Positions 55,315 through 63,346 of a stretch of 64,000 bases of DNA are shown piece after piece. Origin of the DNA: JAWXBA01 sp048499805 (GTDB lineage: Bacteria > Gemmatimonadota > Gemmatimonadetes > Gemmatimonadales > GWC2-71-9). Positions within the stretch are counted from its first letter, which is position 1. Every line of letters begins with the position of its first letter. The DNA lies in the NCBI GenBank assembly GCA_048499805.1, contig JASNZF010000001.1:310001-374000 (forward strand), in the 5' to 3' direction. Both the position numbers and the translations under genes were made by a program. The notes under the pieces were generated by a model, which was not told the origin of the DNA, made no database searches, and worked only from the letters and a program-made list of their open reading frames with translations.

Positions 55315-57930
55315 TCAGTCCGCCCGGAGCACCTCGAGCGGCGTCCGGTTGAGGATCTCCGAGCTGTTCCAGAGACCCACCGTCACCGTCACGAACACCA
55401 GGGCACCTGCCAGCCCGCCCAGCGGGAGCATCGGCAGGGCAAACGGCTGGTCGAACACCCACTTGGCCAGGGCCCAGCCCGCGACCGATGCCAGCACCAC
55501 CGAGGCCATCGCGGCCAGGATGCCCAATGCCAGGTACTCGGTGATGATGACCCGGAGCACCTGCCGCCGGGTGGCGCCCAGGGTCTTGAGCAGGACACCC
55601 TCGCGGATCCGCTGGTATCGACTGGTGGCCACGGCGCCGATCAGGACGATGGCGCCGGTCACCAGGCTGAACAGCGCCATGAACCGCACCGCCAGGGTGG
55701 CCTTGTCGAGCACGCCCTCGATGGCCTGCTGCACCTGTGACAGGTCGATCGCGGTGACATTCGGGTAGCGTTCCGCCATGGTGCGCTGCAGCCCGCCCCG
55801 CAGGGTCGGGTCCTCCACCCGGGTCAGCGTCACCAGCATCTGCGGCGCCCGCTCCAGGGCCCCACTCGCGAAGACCACGAAGAAGTTGGTCTCGAACCGG
55901 CCCCAGTCCACCTCGCGCACGCTCCACACCTGGCTCCGGACCGAGGCGCCGAGCACGTCCCACTCGATCTCATCGCCAATGGTGACATCCAGTTCCTCGG
56001 CGATGCTCACCTCGATCGAGACCGGCACCGGTTCCCCCGGCGCCCGAGCCTCCGTCCCCCACATCCGGCCCGCCACCAGCGTCTCGCCACCTGTCAGGGA
56101 ATCCCGGTAGGTGGAGCGATACTCTCGGCGCCGGCCCCATCCACCTCGCTGCTGGTTGCCCGGCCCCCCGACCGAATCCACGCTGGTACTGTCCCCACCG
56201 ACCTCCTGACCCGCCGACCCGCCCTCGCTGCCCCCCTGCCCCCCTGCCCCCCTGACCGGCACCCCCTTCACCGACCGGATGCGCATCGGCACGATCGGAA
56301 CCGGTGTCTGGCCGGGGAATCCGGCATCGGCCATGATCTGGGCCACGCCCTCGGCCTGATCGGGCTGGATCTCGAAGAACATCAGGTTGGGTCGGGTGCC
56401 CCCCGCGCCCTCGATCCGGAACTCGCGCAGCAGGTTGTGCTGCACCAGGAACAGCGTGCTCAGCAGGAAGGCGCCGAAGCCCAGGCTGAGCACCACCGTC
56501 ACCGTCTGGTTGGCGGGCCGGTACAGGTTCGCCATCCCCTGCCGGATCAGGTACGGCCACCGCTTGGGAAACCAGCGCCGCACCCCCTTGATCAGCGCCA
56601 GCGCCGCCAACCAGAGCCCGAACAGCACGACCCCCGCGGAGGCCGCGAAGATCGCCCCCTGCTGGAGGTCGCGCACCTGGACTGCAGAGAGGAGGACGAC
56701 GCTGACGACCAGCAGGAGTGCCGCCACCAGGCGCACTGGATCCCGCTTGCGACGCGGTGCCTCGTAGTCGCGCCGCAGGGTCATGAGCGGGGAGATGTGC
56801 CGGATCCCCAGGAGCGGGAGCATGGCGAAGATCGCCGAGACCCAGAAGCCCAGCCCGATCCCGATCAGGATCGCGCGGGGCGACGGGAGCACCCGGACAT
56901 CGACCGGCAGGAGGTCCACGAAGAGCAGGGGCATCCCCTGCTGCACCCCGATGCCGATGGCGGCGCCGAGGATGCTGCCGATGCCTCCCATGGCCACTGC
57001 CTGGAGGAGGTAGACGGCGAAGACCTCCGGGGTGGTGGCGCCGAGGCAGCGCAGGACGGCGATGACATCAAGCTTCTGGCGGATGAACACGTGCACCGCG
57101 CTGGCCACGCCGAGGCCGCCTAGGAGCAGGGCCACCAGCGCCACCAGGCCGAGGTAGTCGCCCAGGCGCTGGAGCGCCTCGGTCAGGTCATCCCGGTCCT
57201 CCTCCACGGTGCGAATGCCGGAGCGCTCGGCGCGCAGCTCCTGCCGGTAGGCATCGTCGAGGGTGGTGGCCTGCTGGGGGTCGGCGAGCCGCACGTAGGC
57301 CTCGTACTCCACGCGTGCGCCGAACTGGACCAGCCCCGTGGCGTCCAGGTCGCCCCGGCTGATGAAGACCCGCGGGCCGAAGGCCGAGGCCACCGCCACG
57401 GTGCCCGGGAAGTTGAGGACCACCCCGCCGATCGTGAACGTCGCCTCGCCGAGCGAGAGGGTGTCGCCGACCCGGGCGTTGAGGGCCGGCAGCAGGGTTG
57501 GATCCACCAGGACGATGCCGCCCTCGCCAAGCTGCGACCAGAGGCCGGCCGGGTCGGTCAGGATCTGCCCGTAGAACGGATAGGCGGGTTCGAGCGCCCG
57601 CACCTGCACCAGCTGCACCCCGGTGGTCCTCGGGACGTACGCCATCCCGGCAAAGCTCACCATCTCCGCCACCTGGTCGGTCGTCTCCAGCGAATCGATC
57701 AGGGCCGCGGTGCGCTCCGGGAAGGCGCGGCGACTGGAGATGGAGAGGTCGGCGCCCAGGAGTTCCCGCGCCTGGCCCGCCACCGACTCGGTCAGGTTGA
57801 CGGTGAAGGAGTTGATCGCCACCAACGCTGCGACGCCTGCCGCCACTGCGCCGGTCAGCAGGGCGAGGCGCCGCCGTGCGGCGCGACCCTCGCGCCACGC
57901 CATCCGGAGCACGAACCGCGGGCCGATCAC
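55315..57930 (-). CDS. ybbP: YbbP-type ABC transporter permease
   Basis: An 871-residue protein with ten predicted helices in two FtsX modules (starting RMAWREGRAARRRLALLTGAV, ending ILNRTPLEVLRAD). It is inner membrane and works with the ATPase encoded upstream. The protein family (YbbAP, recently grouped with MacB-like mechanotransmission complexes) has been linked to handling hydrophobic compounds. A 50-residue Gly/Ser/Gln-rich loop at about 560-610 is encoded partly by an octad repeat. The GTG start at 57930 overlaps the ATPase stop (GTGA). Confidence 0.88.
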   Translation of the reverse strand: MIGPRFVLRMAWREGRAARRRLALLTGAVAAGVAALVAINSFTVNLTESVAGQARELLGADLSISSRRAFPERTAALIDSLETTDQVAEMVSFAGMAYVPRTTGVQLVQVRALEPAYPFYGQILTDPAGLWSQLGEGGIVLVDPTLLPALNARVGDTLSLGEATFTIGGVVLNFPGTVAVASAFGPRVFISRGDLDATGLVQFGARVEYEAYVRLADPQQATTLDDAYRQELRAERSGIRTVEEDRDDLTEALQRLGDYLGLVALVALLLGGLGVASAVHVFIRQKLDVIAVLRCLGATTPEVFAVYLLQAVAMGGIGSILGAAIGIGVQQGMPLLFVDLLPVDVRVLPSPRAILIGIGLGFWVSAIFAMLPLLGIRHISPLMTLRRDYEAPRRKRDPVRLVAALLLVVSVVLLSAVQVRDLQQGAIFAASAGVVLFGLWLAALALIKGVRRWFPKRWPYLIRQGMANLYRPANQTVTVVLSLGFGAFLLSTLFLVQHNLLREFRIEGAGGTRPNLMFFEIQPDQAEGVAQIMADAGFPGQTPVPIVPMRIRSVKGVPVRGAGGQGGSEGGSAGQEVGGDSTSVDSVGGPGNQQRGGWGRRREYRSTYRDSLTGGETLVAGRMWGTEARAPGEPVPVSIEVSIAEELDVTIGDEIEWDVLGASVRSQVWSVREVDWGRFETNFFVVFASGALERAPQMLVTLTRVEDPTLRGGLQRTMAERYPNVTAIDLSQVQQAIEGVLDKATLAVRFMALFSLVTGAIVLIGAVATSRYQRIREGVLLKTLGATRRQVLRVIITEYLALGILAAMASVVLASVAGWALAKWVFDQPFALPMLPLGGLAGALVFVTVTVGLWNSSEILNRTPLEVLRAD
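56228..56255. repeat. Octad repeat inside ybbP
   Basis: Three units CTGCCCCC in register within the coding region; on the minus strand they give Gly/Gln/Ser residues of a flexible loop. They resemble the CCCCGCTG octads near fabI. Confidence 0.7.
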
Positions 57931-58595
57931 CGGGTGGTATCCTCCACCACCCGGCCATCGGCCAGGCGGATGACCCGATGCGCCACCATGGCGAGGCTCG
58001 GGTCATGGGTCACCAGCACCAGGGTGGTGCCCAATTCCTCGTTGAGCGCGCGCATCAAGGCGATCACCGTCTCGCCGGTTCGGGCGTCGAGGTTGCCGGT
58101 CGGCTCATCGGCAAAGAGGATCCGCGGCCGGGTGCTGAAGGCGCGGGCCAGCGCCACGCGCTGCTGCTCGCCCCCCGAGAGCTGGGCGGGGTAGTGGTGT
58201 CCCCGCTCCCCGAGCCCCACCCGCCCCAGCAATTCGCTGGCGCGCGCCTCCGCCGGTTCCCCGCGCAGCTCGAGGGGGACCTGGACGTTTTCCTGGGCGG
58301 TCAGGGTGGGAATCAGCTGGAACGACTGGAACACGAATCCGACCTTCTCGGCCCGCATCCGGGCGCGCTGGTCCTCGCTCATCCCGCCGAGATCCTCGCC
58401 ATCGAGGATCACCCGCCCCCCGCTCGGCCGGTCGAGGCCGGCCAGGAGACCCAGCAGCGTGGTCTTGCCGCTGCCCGAGGGGCCGACGATCGCCAGGAAA
58501 CCACCCTGCTCGAGCGAGAAGGTGATATCGTTCAGGACCGTGAGCGACCGGCCGCCGGAGAGATAAGTCTGGGTCAGGTTGTGGCACGACAGCAT
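57927..58595 (-). CDS. ybbA: ABC transporter ATP-binding protein YbbA
   Basis: A 222-residue ATPase of the LolD/MacB/YbbA group: Walker A GPSGSGKTT (about 38-46), Q-loop FQSFQLIPTLTAQENV, signature LSGGEQQRVALARA, Walker B ILFADEPTGNLD, and the H-loop VTHDP. It drives YbbP. It is divergent from tesA with a 30-bp gap, exactly the layout of E. coli tesA-ybbA-ybbP, which supports the names. ATG 58595 was chosen from family length; the longer frame is non-coding. Confidence 0.92.
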   Translation of the reverse strand: MLSCHNLTQTYLSGGRSLTVLNDITFSLEQGGFLAIVGPSGSGKTTLLGLLAGLDRPSGGRVILDGEDLGGMSEDQRARMRAEKVGFVFQSFQLIPTLTAQENVQVPLELRGEPAEARASELLGRVGLGERGHHYPAQLSGGEQQRVALARAFSTRPRILFADEPTGNLDARTGETVIALMRALNEELGTTLVLVTHDPSLAMVAHRVIRLADGRVVEDTTR

Positions 58596-58625
58596 TCGGT
58601 CCCCGAGTCGATTGGAAGCGCGAGA

Positions 58626-59321
58626 ATGATACACCGATACGCCGTTGCCGCCCTTTTCGTTTCCTGCCTCGCGGCGTGTGGCTCCCCGCCCGAGGCCGAG
58701 CCGGTCGAGGCTCCTGCCGCGTCCGGGGTGCCCGAAGCCGCCTCGCCCGACACCCGGCCGCTGGTGGTGTTCATCGGCACCAGCTTGACCGCGGGGCAGG
58801 GCCTCCGTGACCCCTCGCTGGCCTACCCCGCCCTGATCCAGCAGCGGCTGGACTCGGCCGGGCTGGAGTACCGCGTCGTCAACGCAGGGATCAGCGGCGA
58901 GACCAGCGCGGGTGCCCGGAGGCGCATCGACTGGGTCATGGAGCAGGGTGACGTGGCAGTCCTGTTCCTCGAGACGGGGGCGAATGATGGCCTGCGCGGC
59001 CAGGATCCCGACACGCTGCGTGCGAACATCGATGCCATCCTGGCCCGGGCCCGGCGACAGGAGCCGCCGCCGAGGCTGATCCTGGCCGGCATGGAGGCCC
59101 CACCAAACCTGGGGGCCGAGTACACCGCCCGCTTTCGCGCCGTTTTTCCCGAGGCGGCCGCAGCCAACGGCGCGGCGCTGGTGCCCTTCCTGCTCGAAGG
59201 GGTGGCCGGGGTGGAGGAGCTGAACCAATCGGATGGGATCCACCCGACCCCGGAGGGGCACCGGCGGATCGCGGAACTGGTCTGGGGAGTGGTGCTCGAG
59301 GCGGTACAGGGGGCGCGCTAG
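58626..59321 (+). CDS. tesA: TesA-like SGNH esterase lipoprotein
   Basis: A 231-residue protein. The lipobox is CLAAC, and the SGNH domain follows with LVVFIGTSLTAGQGL (Ser in G-T-S-L, where most relatives have G-D-S-L), a Gly block VVNAGISGETSAGARRRIDW, FLETGANDGLRG, and DGIHPTPEGHRR with the catalytic Asp/His. In E. coli TesA is a periplasmic thioesterase/arylesterase/lysophospholipase. Synteny with ybbAP is as in E. coli. Here it is a lipoprotein rather than a free periplasmic enzyme. Confidence 0.88.
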   Translation: MIHRYAVAALFVSCLAACGSPPEAEPVEAPAASGVPEAASPDTRPLVVFIGTSLTAGQGLRDPSLAYPALIQQRLDSAGLEYRVVNAGISGETSAGARRRIDWVMEQGDVAVLFLETGANDGLRGQDPDTLRANIDAILARARRQEPPPRLILAGMEAPPNLGAEYTARFRAVFPEAAAANGAALVPFLLEGVAGVEELNQSDGIHPTPEGHRRIAELVWGVVLEAVQGAR

Positions 59322-59333
59322 GCGCCAGCGCCT

Positions 59334-60626
59334 TCAGGGCGTGCGGAGGACGAAGAGGACCGACGTGCCGGTCGAGGCCAGGGTGGCGCGCACCACGTTG
59401 GTGCCCGCAGCCGGGCCCATCTGGTAGGCCGAGAGCGCCACCCCGGTGCCATCGGTCAGGGTCTCGGCCAGGCCGAGTTCCCCGCCCCCCTGCACCACGC
59501 TCCATCGCACCAGGGCGTTGCCCACCGGGTTGCCATACTGGTCGCGCACCGAGATCTCGAGCGGCACCGGCAGCTGACTCCCGGGGGCGGCCACCTGGTC
59601 ACCCCCGCGCACCACCTGGATGATGCTGGCAGCTCCCACCGCCGCGGTGGCACCGAACTGGACTGCCCCAAGGCCGGCAACGTAGGCCACGAACCCCTGG
59701 CTTCCGGCCACCGTCCCGAGCTGGACGGGGGTCCGGGCGACTCCGTCCGCGTCCGTGATCACGGGAGTCGTCGCCACCACCGCCCCTGCCGCCGCGGAGT
59801 AGAACTGCACCGGGATGCCCGGCACGCCCAGGCCGTCGGCCGCCATCACCCGGGCCACCAGCGGCGCGGGGAGGGCGGTTCCCACCACCCCGGACTGGCC
59901 GGCGCCGCTGACCGGCAGGATCGCCGTGGGCGCCGGGGCGAACCAGATCCGGGTGGAGTCCCGAGCCCCGGTGGCGGCCGAGGCCCTGAGCAGGACCGAG
60001 CCCCGCTGGGCAGGTCCCGACAGGACGCCGCTTGGCGTCACCGTCGCGCCGGTGCCGGAGACCGACCAGTTCACGTAGACATCCCCGACCGGCACCCCGG
60101 CTCCGTTGTCGGCCTCGACCCGGAACGGCAGCGTCTGGCCGGGGCGGAGGACCGTGTCGCGTGGGGTGATCCGGATCGTCCGGGCCTCGGCGCCCGGGCC
60201 CCGATAGGTTAGGAGGATCCGGGGCGGCTCGCCCACCGGCAGGCCCTCGGTGACCTCGAGGGTCCGGGCGCCGGAGAAGAGCATCAGCGGCCCGGCCCAC
60301 AACTCCAGGACCACGCCAAGCTGCTCCTGGCGGGCCTTGAGCGGCAGCGACAGCCGCATCGTGATGCTTCCCGCACCCGCCGGGAAGACCGCGGAGGTGT
60401 CGGCGATCCACTCCGAGGGGGGGCGCACGACTCGCACCCGGACCCGGTCGATGACCAGGTTCAGGCTGCCGGCCTCGAAATTCGCGGGGTACTCGGGCAC
60501 CACCGCCAGCGAGGCGCTGCCGGGCGCCAACCCGTCGGTCGCCACGGAGCCGCATCCCGCCACGAGGGCGAGGAGGACCCACGTCGCTGGCCGGTGGCGC
60601 CAGGGCTGGAAGGCGGAATTCCCCAT
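59334..60626 (-). CDS. Lipoprotein with Ig-like (Big) domains
   Basis: A 430-residue protein: lipobox LALVAGC, an N-terminal beta domain (30-150), then Ig-like repeats at about 150-235 (RDTVLRPGQTLPFRVEADNGAGVPV), 245-335 and 340-430 (LPVPLEISVRDQYGNPVGNALVRWSV). It probably sits on the outer membrane surface. A TATTTT -10 lies six bases before the ATG at 60626, which suggests a leaderless transcript. It is convergent with tesA, 12 bp apart, with no clear hairpin between. Confidence 0.7.
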   Translation of the reverse strand: MGNSAFQPWRHRPATWVLLALVAGCGSVATDGLAPGSASLAVVPEYPANFEAGSLNLVIDRVRVRVVRPPSEWIADTSAVFPAGAGSITMRLSLPLKARQEQLGVVLELWAGPLMLFSGARTLEVTEGLPVGEPPRILLTYRGPGAEARTIRITPRDTVLRPGQTLPFRVEADNGAGVPVGDVYVNWSVSGTGATVTPSGVLSGPAQRGSVLLRASAATGARDSTRIWFAPAPTAILPVSGAGQSGVVGTALPAPLVARVMAADGLGVPGIPVQFYSAAAGAVVATTPVITDADGVARTPVQLGTVAGSQGFVAYVAGLGAVQFGATAAVGAASIIQVVRGGDQVAAPGSQLPVPLEISVRDQYGNPVGNALVRWSVVQGGGELGLAETLTDGTGVALSAYQMGPAAGTNVVRATLASTGTSVLFVLRTP

Positions 60627-60635
60627 CCTCGCAAA

Positions 60636-60662
60636 ATAGCGCCGGGGGTCGGCAGGCGCTAT
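60636..60662. promoter_or_regulatory. 8-bp inverted repeat in the divergent promoter region
   Basis: ATAGCGCC (60636-60643) and GGCGCTAT (60655-60662) with 11 bp between, overlapping the putative -10 of the minus-strand gene. Possibly an operator; weak by itself. Confidence 0.3.
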
Positions 60663-60782
60663 TCGCGACGCATGCCGTCGGCAGGGGAGGGCGGGGAGGA
60701 GGGATCCCGTGCCGACGATCTACCCCGCCACGCTCCAGTCTGCTGGCGTTCCCCAAGGCCCCCGGCTAACCTTTCGGGCCAG

Positions 60783-61847
60783 ATGAACTACTTCGATTCG
60801 CCCCACCTGCGCGCTGGCGTCCTGGTCATCCTCCTCGGCATCGGGGTGACCATTGCGCTGGCGCCGTTCGTCACCGGACTGGTCGGGGCCCCGGTCCTCT
60901 ATGTGGCCCTGGCGCCGGTCTATCGGGTGTTCACTCGCTGGTTCCGCCCGAGAATTTCGGCAGTGCTGGTGGTGCTCGTCGGGGTCCTGGTGATCGTGGT
61001 GCCGCTGGTCGGCGTCATCATGCTTACCGCCAACGAGACGCCGGGGATGGTCAACTCGCTGCTCCAGAGCCCGTTCCTGGGCAAGCTGCGGACCCTCCAC
61101 GTCGGTGGCTTCGACGTGGGCATGCAGTTGGAACAGGCGGGAGCGCAGTTGCTGCGGTGGATCGCCAGCAACGCCATCTCGCTCCTTGGCGGGGTCACCT
61201 ACACGATCCTCAACCTGACCTTCGCCCTCTTCGGGCTCTACTTCCTGGTGCAGGCCCCGGCCTCGGCCTGGCAGTCGCTGCGGCCCTACATCCCGTTCTC
61301 CGACGCGAATGCCAACCGGCTGCAGGAGCGGTTCGAGGCGGTCACCATGTCCACCCTGATCGGGACAGGCCTCGCCGCCGCCGCGCAGGGCCTGCTCATC
61401 GCGCTCGGCTTCATGTGGGTCGGGATCCCCAACGCATGGTTCTGGGGCGTGGTGACGGTGGTCTTCGCGATCCTGCCGGTGATCGGCAGCGGCGCCATCT
61501 ACGTGCCGGCGGTGATTGGACTGGTGATGGCCGAACGGATGGGGGCCGCCATCTTCCTTGCCGCCTGGGGCACCCTCGTGGTGGCGAACGTGGACAATGT
61601 CATCCGCCCGCTGGTCTACAAGAAGTACGCCCAGGTTCATCCGCTGGTCACCCTGGTTGGCGCCATCGCCGGCGTAAGCTACTTCGGCCTGCTGGGACTC
61701 CTCCTGGGGCCCCTGGCGCTGTCCTACTTCTTCGAGCTGCTCCGGATGTACCGCGACGAATACGTGACGCCGACGCAGGCGCCACCCCCCGGGCCCCCAC
61801 CTGCGCCGGACCCCCCCGCACCCACGCCCGAACCCGAGCCGGCCTGA
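60783..61847 (+). CDS. AI-2E family transporter
   Basis: A 354-residue membrane protein with eight predicted helices and the family's central amphipathic segment (GKLRTLHVGGFDVGMQLEQAGAQLLRWI). It also has LLIALGFMWVGIPNAWFWGVVTVVFAILPVIGSGAIYVP and VDNVIRPLVYKK. Family members export AI-2, or in other cases move Na+/H+ or K+. The C terminus is a Pro-rich tail (TPTQAPPPGPPPAPDPPAPTP). ATG 60783 follows an AG-rich stretch. It is convergent with the OmpA gene, with a hairpin between. Confidence 0.88.
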   Translation: MNYFDSPHLRAGVLVILLGIGVTIALAPFVTGLVGAPVLYVALAPVYRVFTRWFRPRISAVLVVLVGVLVIVVPLVGVIMLTANETPGMVNSLLQSPFLGKLRTLHVGGFDVGMQLEQAGAQLLRWIASNAISLLGGVTYTILNLTFALFGLYFLVQAPASAWQSLRPYIPFSDANANRLQERFEAVTMSTLIGTGLAAAAQGLLIALGFMWVGIPNAWFWGVVTVVFAILPVIGSGAIYVPAVIGLVMAERMGAAIFLAAWGTLVVANVDNVIRPLVYKKYAQVHPLVTLVGAIAGVSYFGLLGLLLGPLALSYFFELLRMYRDEYVTPTQAPPPGPPPAPDPPAPTPEPEPA

Positions 61848-61867
61848 CCCACCCGAGGGGGCGGAAC

Positions 61868-61908
61868 GACGAACGCCGCCGGAGTCGAGGACTCCGGCGG
61901 CGTTCGTC
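61868..61908. terminator. Strong bidirectional hairpin between convergent genes
   Basis: Perfect 19-bp inverted repeat (arms 61868-61886 and 61890-61908, loop GAG). No U-tract on either side. It lies between the AI-2E transporter (ends 61847) and the OmpA gene (ends 61927), so it should terminate both transcripts, perhaps with Rho. Confidence 0.7.
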
Positions 61909-61926
61909 CATGCTGGGGGACGGGAG

Positions 61927-63165
61927 CTATCTGTCGCGATCCTCGTTGGTCCGATTGATCTCGACCCGTCGGTTGGCGGCCCTTCCTGCAGCCGTGTTGT
62001 TCGTGGCAACCGGGCGTTCCTCGCCAAACCAGGCAGTGGCGATCCGGTCGGCGGCCACGCCCTGGGTGATCAGGAAACTCTTGACCGACTCGGCCCGGGC
62101 GCGCGAGAGGCGCATGTTGTACTCATTGGAGCCGATCCAGTCGGTGTGGCCGACCACCTCGACGGTGACCGAGGGGTTGGCCACGAGGTCCCGGGCCACC
62201 CGGCTCAGGGTGTCCTGCGCCACGCGGGTCAGGCTGGAACTGTCGAACATGAAGTTCACGCCCTGCAGCACGATGATCGCCCGCGGCGGTGCCGGCGGCG
62301 GTGGCGGCGGCGGCTGCGGGGCCGGCGGCGGGGGAGGCGGCGGCGGCGCCTGGACCGTCACGGTGGACCGGCCGGTCATCCCGCTCTTGGCATCCGCCGC
62401 AGTCACGTAATAGGTGCCCGGGGTATTGCCGGCCACGAATTCATTGCCGCTCATCGTCCCACCGCCGGAGGCCACCATCGAGCTCGCCGGGAGCGGACGG
62501 TCGCAGTTCCAGGTCGTCCCGGTGAAGCTCTGGCGCTGGCCCGGGCGGAGGGTCACGCTGGTCGGGGAGATCGTCACGGAGTCCACGCGGTTGCAGCCGC
62601 CGCCGGTGACGATGCTCAGGCCGAGCTGGGCGGCGAGGGTGGTGCGGGCCTCCTCGTCGAGGCCGTCGCGGTTCAGCCCGTTCGGCTCGTAATCCACCGT
62701 TCCATCGGCTCGGAAGTGGATCGGGCCGGCGATCTTGGCCCGAATGCCGACCAGCCCGCCAACGTTCAGGTTGTTGCCATCAATGATCTTGTTGTACCGG
62801 GTGATGCCCGGGCCGGCCCCAAGGATGAACTGGGCTCGATCCCCAATGGGGATGTTGTAGTTCAGCCGCAGGTGGAACGGGTTGATGTAGACCCCGTTGC
62901 TGCGCTGGCCGAGAACGTAGTTGTCCAGGTCGGTGGGATTGTGCGAGCCATCCAGCTCGAGTTCCCAGCGATCGGAGACGAAATAGCCAAGCCGCCCCCC
63001 AAATCCCCAGGAATTCCGGGCCTTGCTGGAGATTTCGCCACCGCCGAAATCGCCAAACTTGTTGTATCGGCCGAACGCACCGAGTTCGAACGACCCCGCT
63101 TGCTGGGCCGCCGAAGGGCTTCCGAGCAGTCCGAAGACTGCCAGGGCTGTGAGGACTTTCCGCAT
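61927..63165 (-). CDS. OmpA-family outer-membrane protein with Big_2-like and Pro-rich linkers
   Basis: A 412-residue protein: signal peptide ending SPSAAQ, an eight-strand beta-barrel (about 20-190) with GRLGYFVSDRWELELDGS and NYNIPIGDRAQFILGAGPG, a bacterial Ig-like unit (190-270, VDSVTISPTSVTLRPGQRQSF), a Pro-rich linker, and an OmpA/MotB peptidoglycan-binding domain (300-400, FMFDSSSLTRVAQ, VEVVGHTDWIGSNEYNMRLSRARAESV). It links the outer membrane to the wall. ATG 63165; its promoter is probably the AT-rich stretch at 63230-63260. Confidence 0.88.
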   Translation of the reverse strand: MRKVLTALAVFGLLGSPSAAQQAGSFELGAFGRYNKFGDFGGGEISSKARNSWGFGGRLGYFVSDRWELELDGSHNPTDLDNYVLGQRSNGVYINPFHLRLNYNIPIGDRAQFILGAGPGITRYNKIIDGNNLNVGGLVGIRAKIAGPIHFRADGTVDYEPNGLNRDGLDEEARTTLAAQLGLSIVTGGGCNRVDSVTISPTSVTLRPGQRQSFTGTTWNCDRPLPASSMVASGGGTMSGNEFVAGNTPGTYYVTAADAKSGMTGRSTVTVQAPPPPPPPPAPQPPPPPPPAPPRAIIVLQGVNFMFDSSSLTRVAQDTLSRVARDLVANPSVTVEVVGHTDWIGSNEYNMRLSRARAESVKSFLITQGVAADRIATAWFGEERPVATNNTAAGRAANRRVEINRTNEDRDR

Positions 63166-63346
63166 AGATCTGCTCCTGAGGATGGAATCGCCAACATTCC
63201 GGTCAACGACCGGTGAAACGTCGCGTGTCTAAGTATATGGCAAATATATCATTTGATCGTCTCGTTCGCCATCGCTCCATGGGTGGAGTCAGGTGCAGTT
63301 CCCCTCCCATTGCCTGGCAGCGACACTCGTTGCATATTTATGCATT
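63166..63346. promoter_or_regulatory. Divergent promoter region ompA-argG
   Basis: A 181-bp region, unusually AT-rich for this window. Minus-strand TATACT-like elements near 63233-63238 could serve the OmpA gene, and TATTTA at 63335-63340 could serve argG. No Shine-Dalgarno sequence before argG. Confidence 0.45.
63331..63344 (+). promoter_or_regulatory. ARG-box-like operator of argG
   Basis: TGCATA-TT-TATGCA, a perfect palindrome, overlaps the putative -10. A third half-site (TATGCA) overlaps the ATG at 63347. It resembles ArgR/AhrC operators, notably the TGCAT-type ARG boxes of Actinobacteria. Confidence 0.6.
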
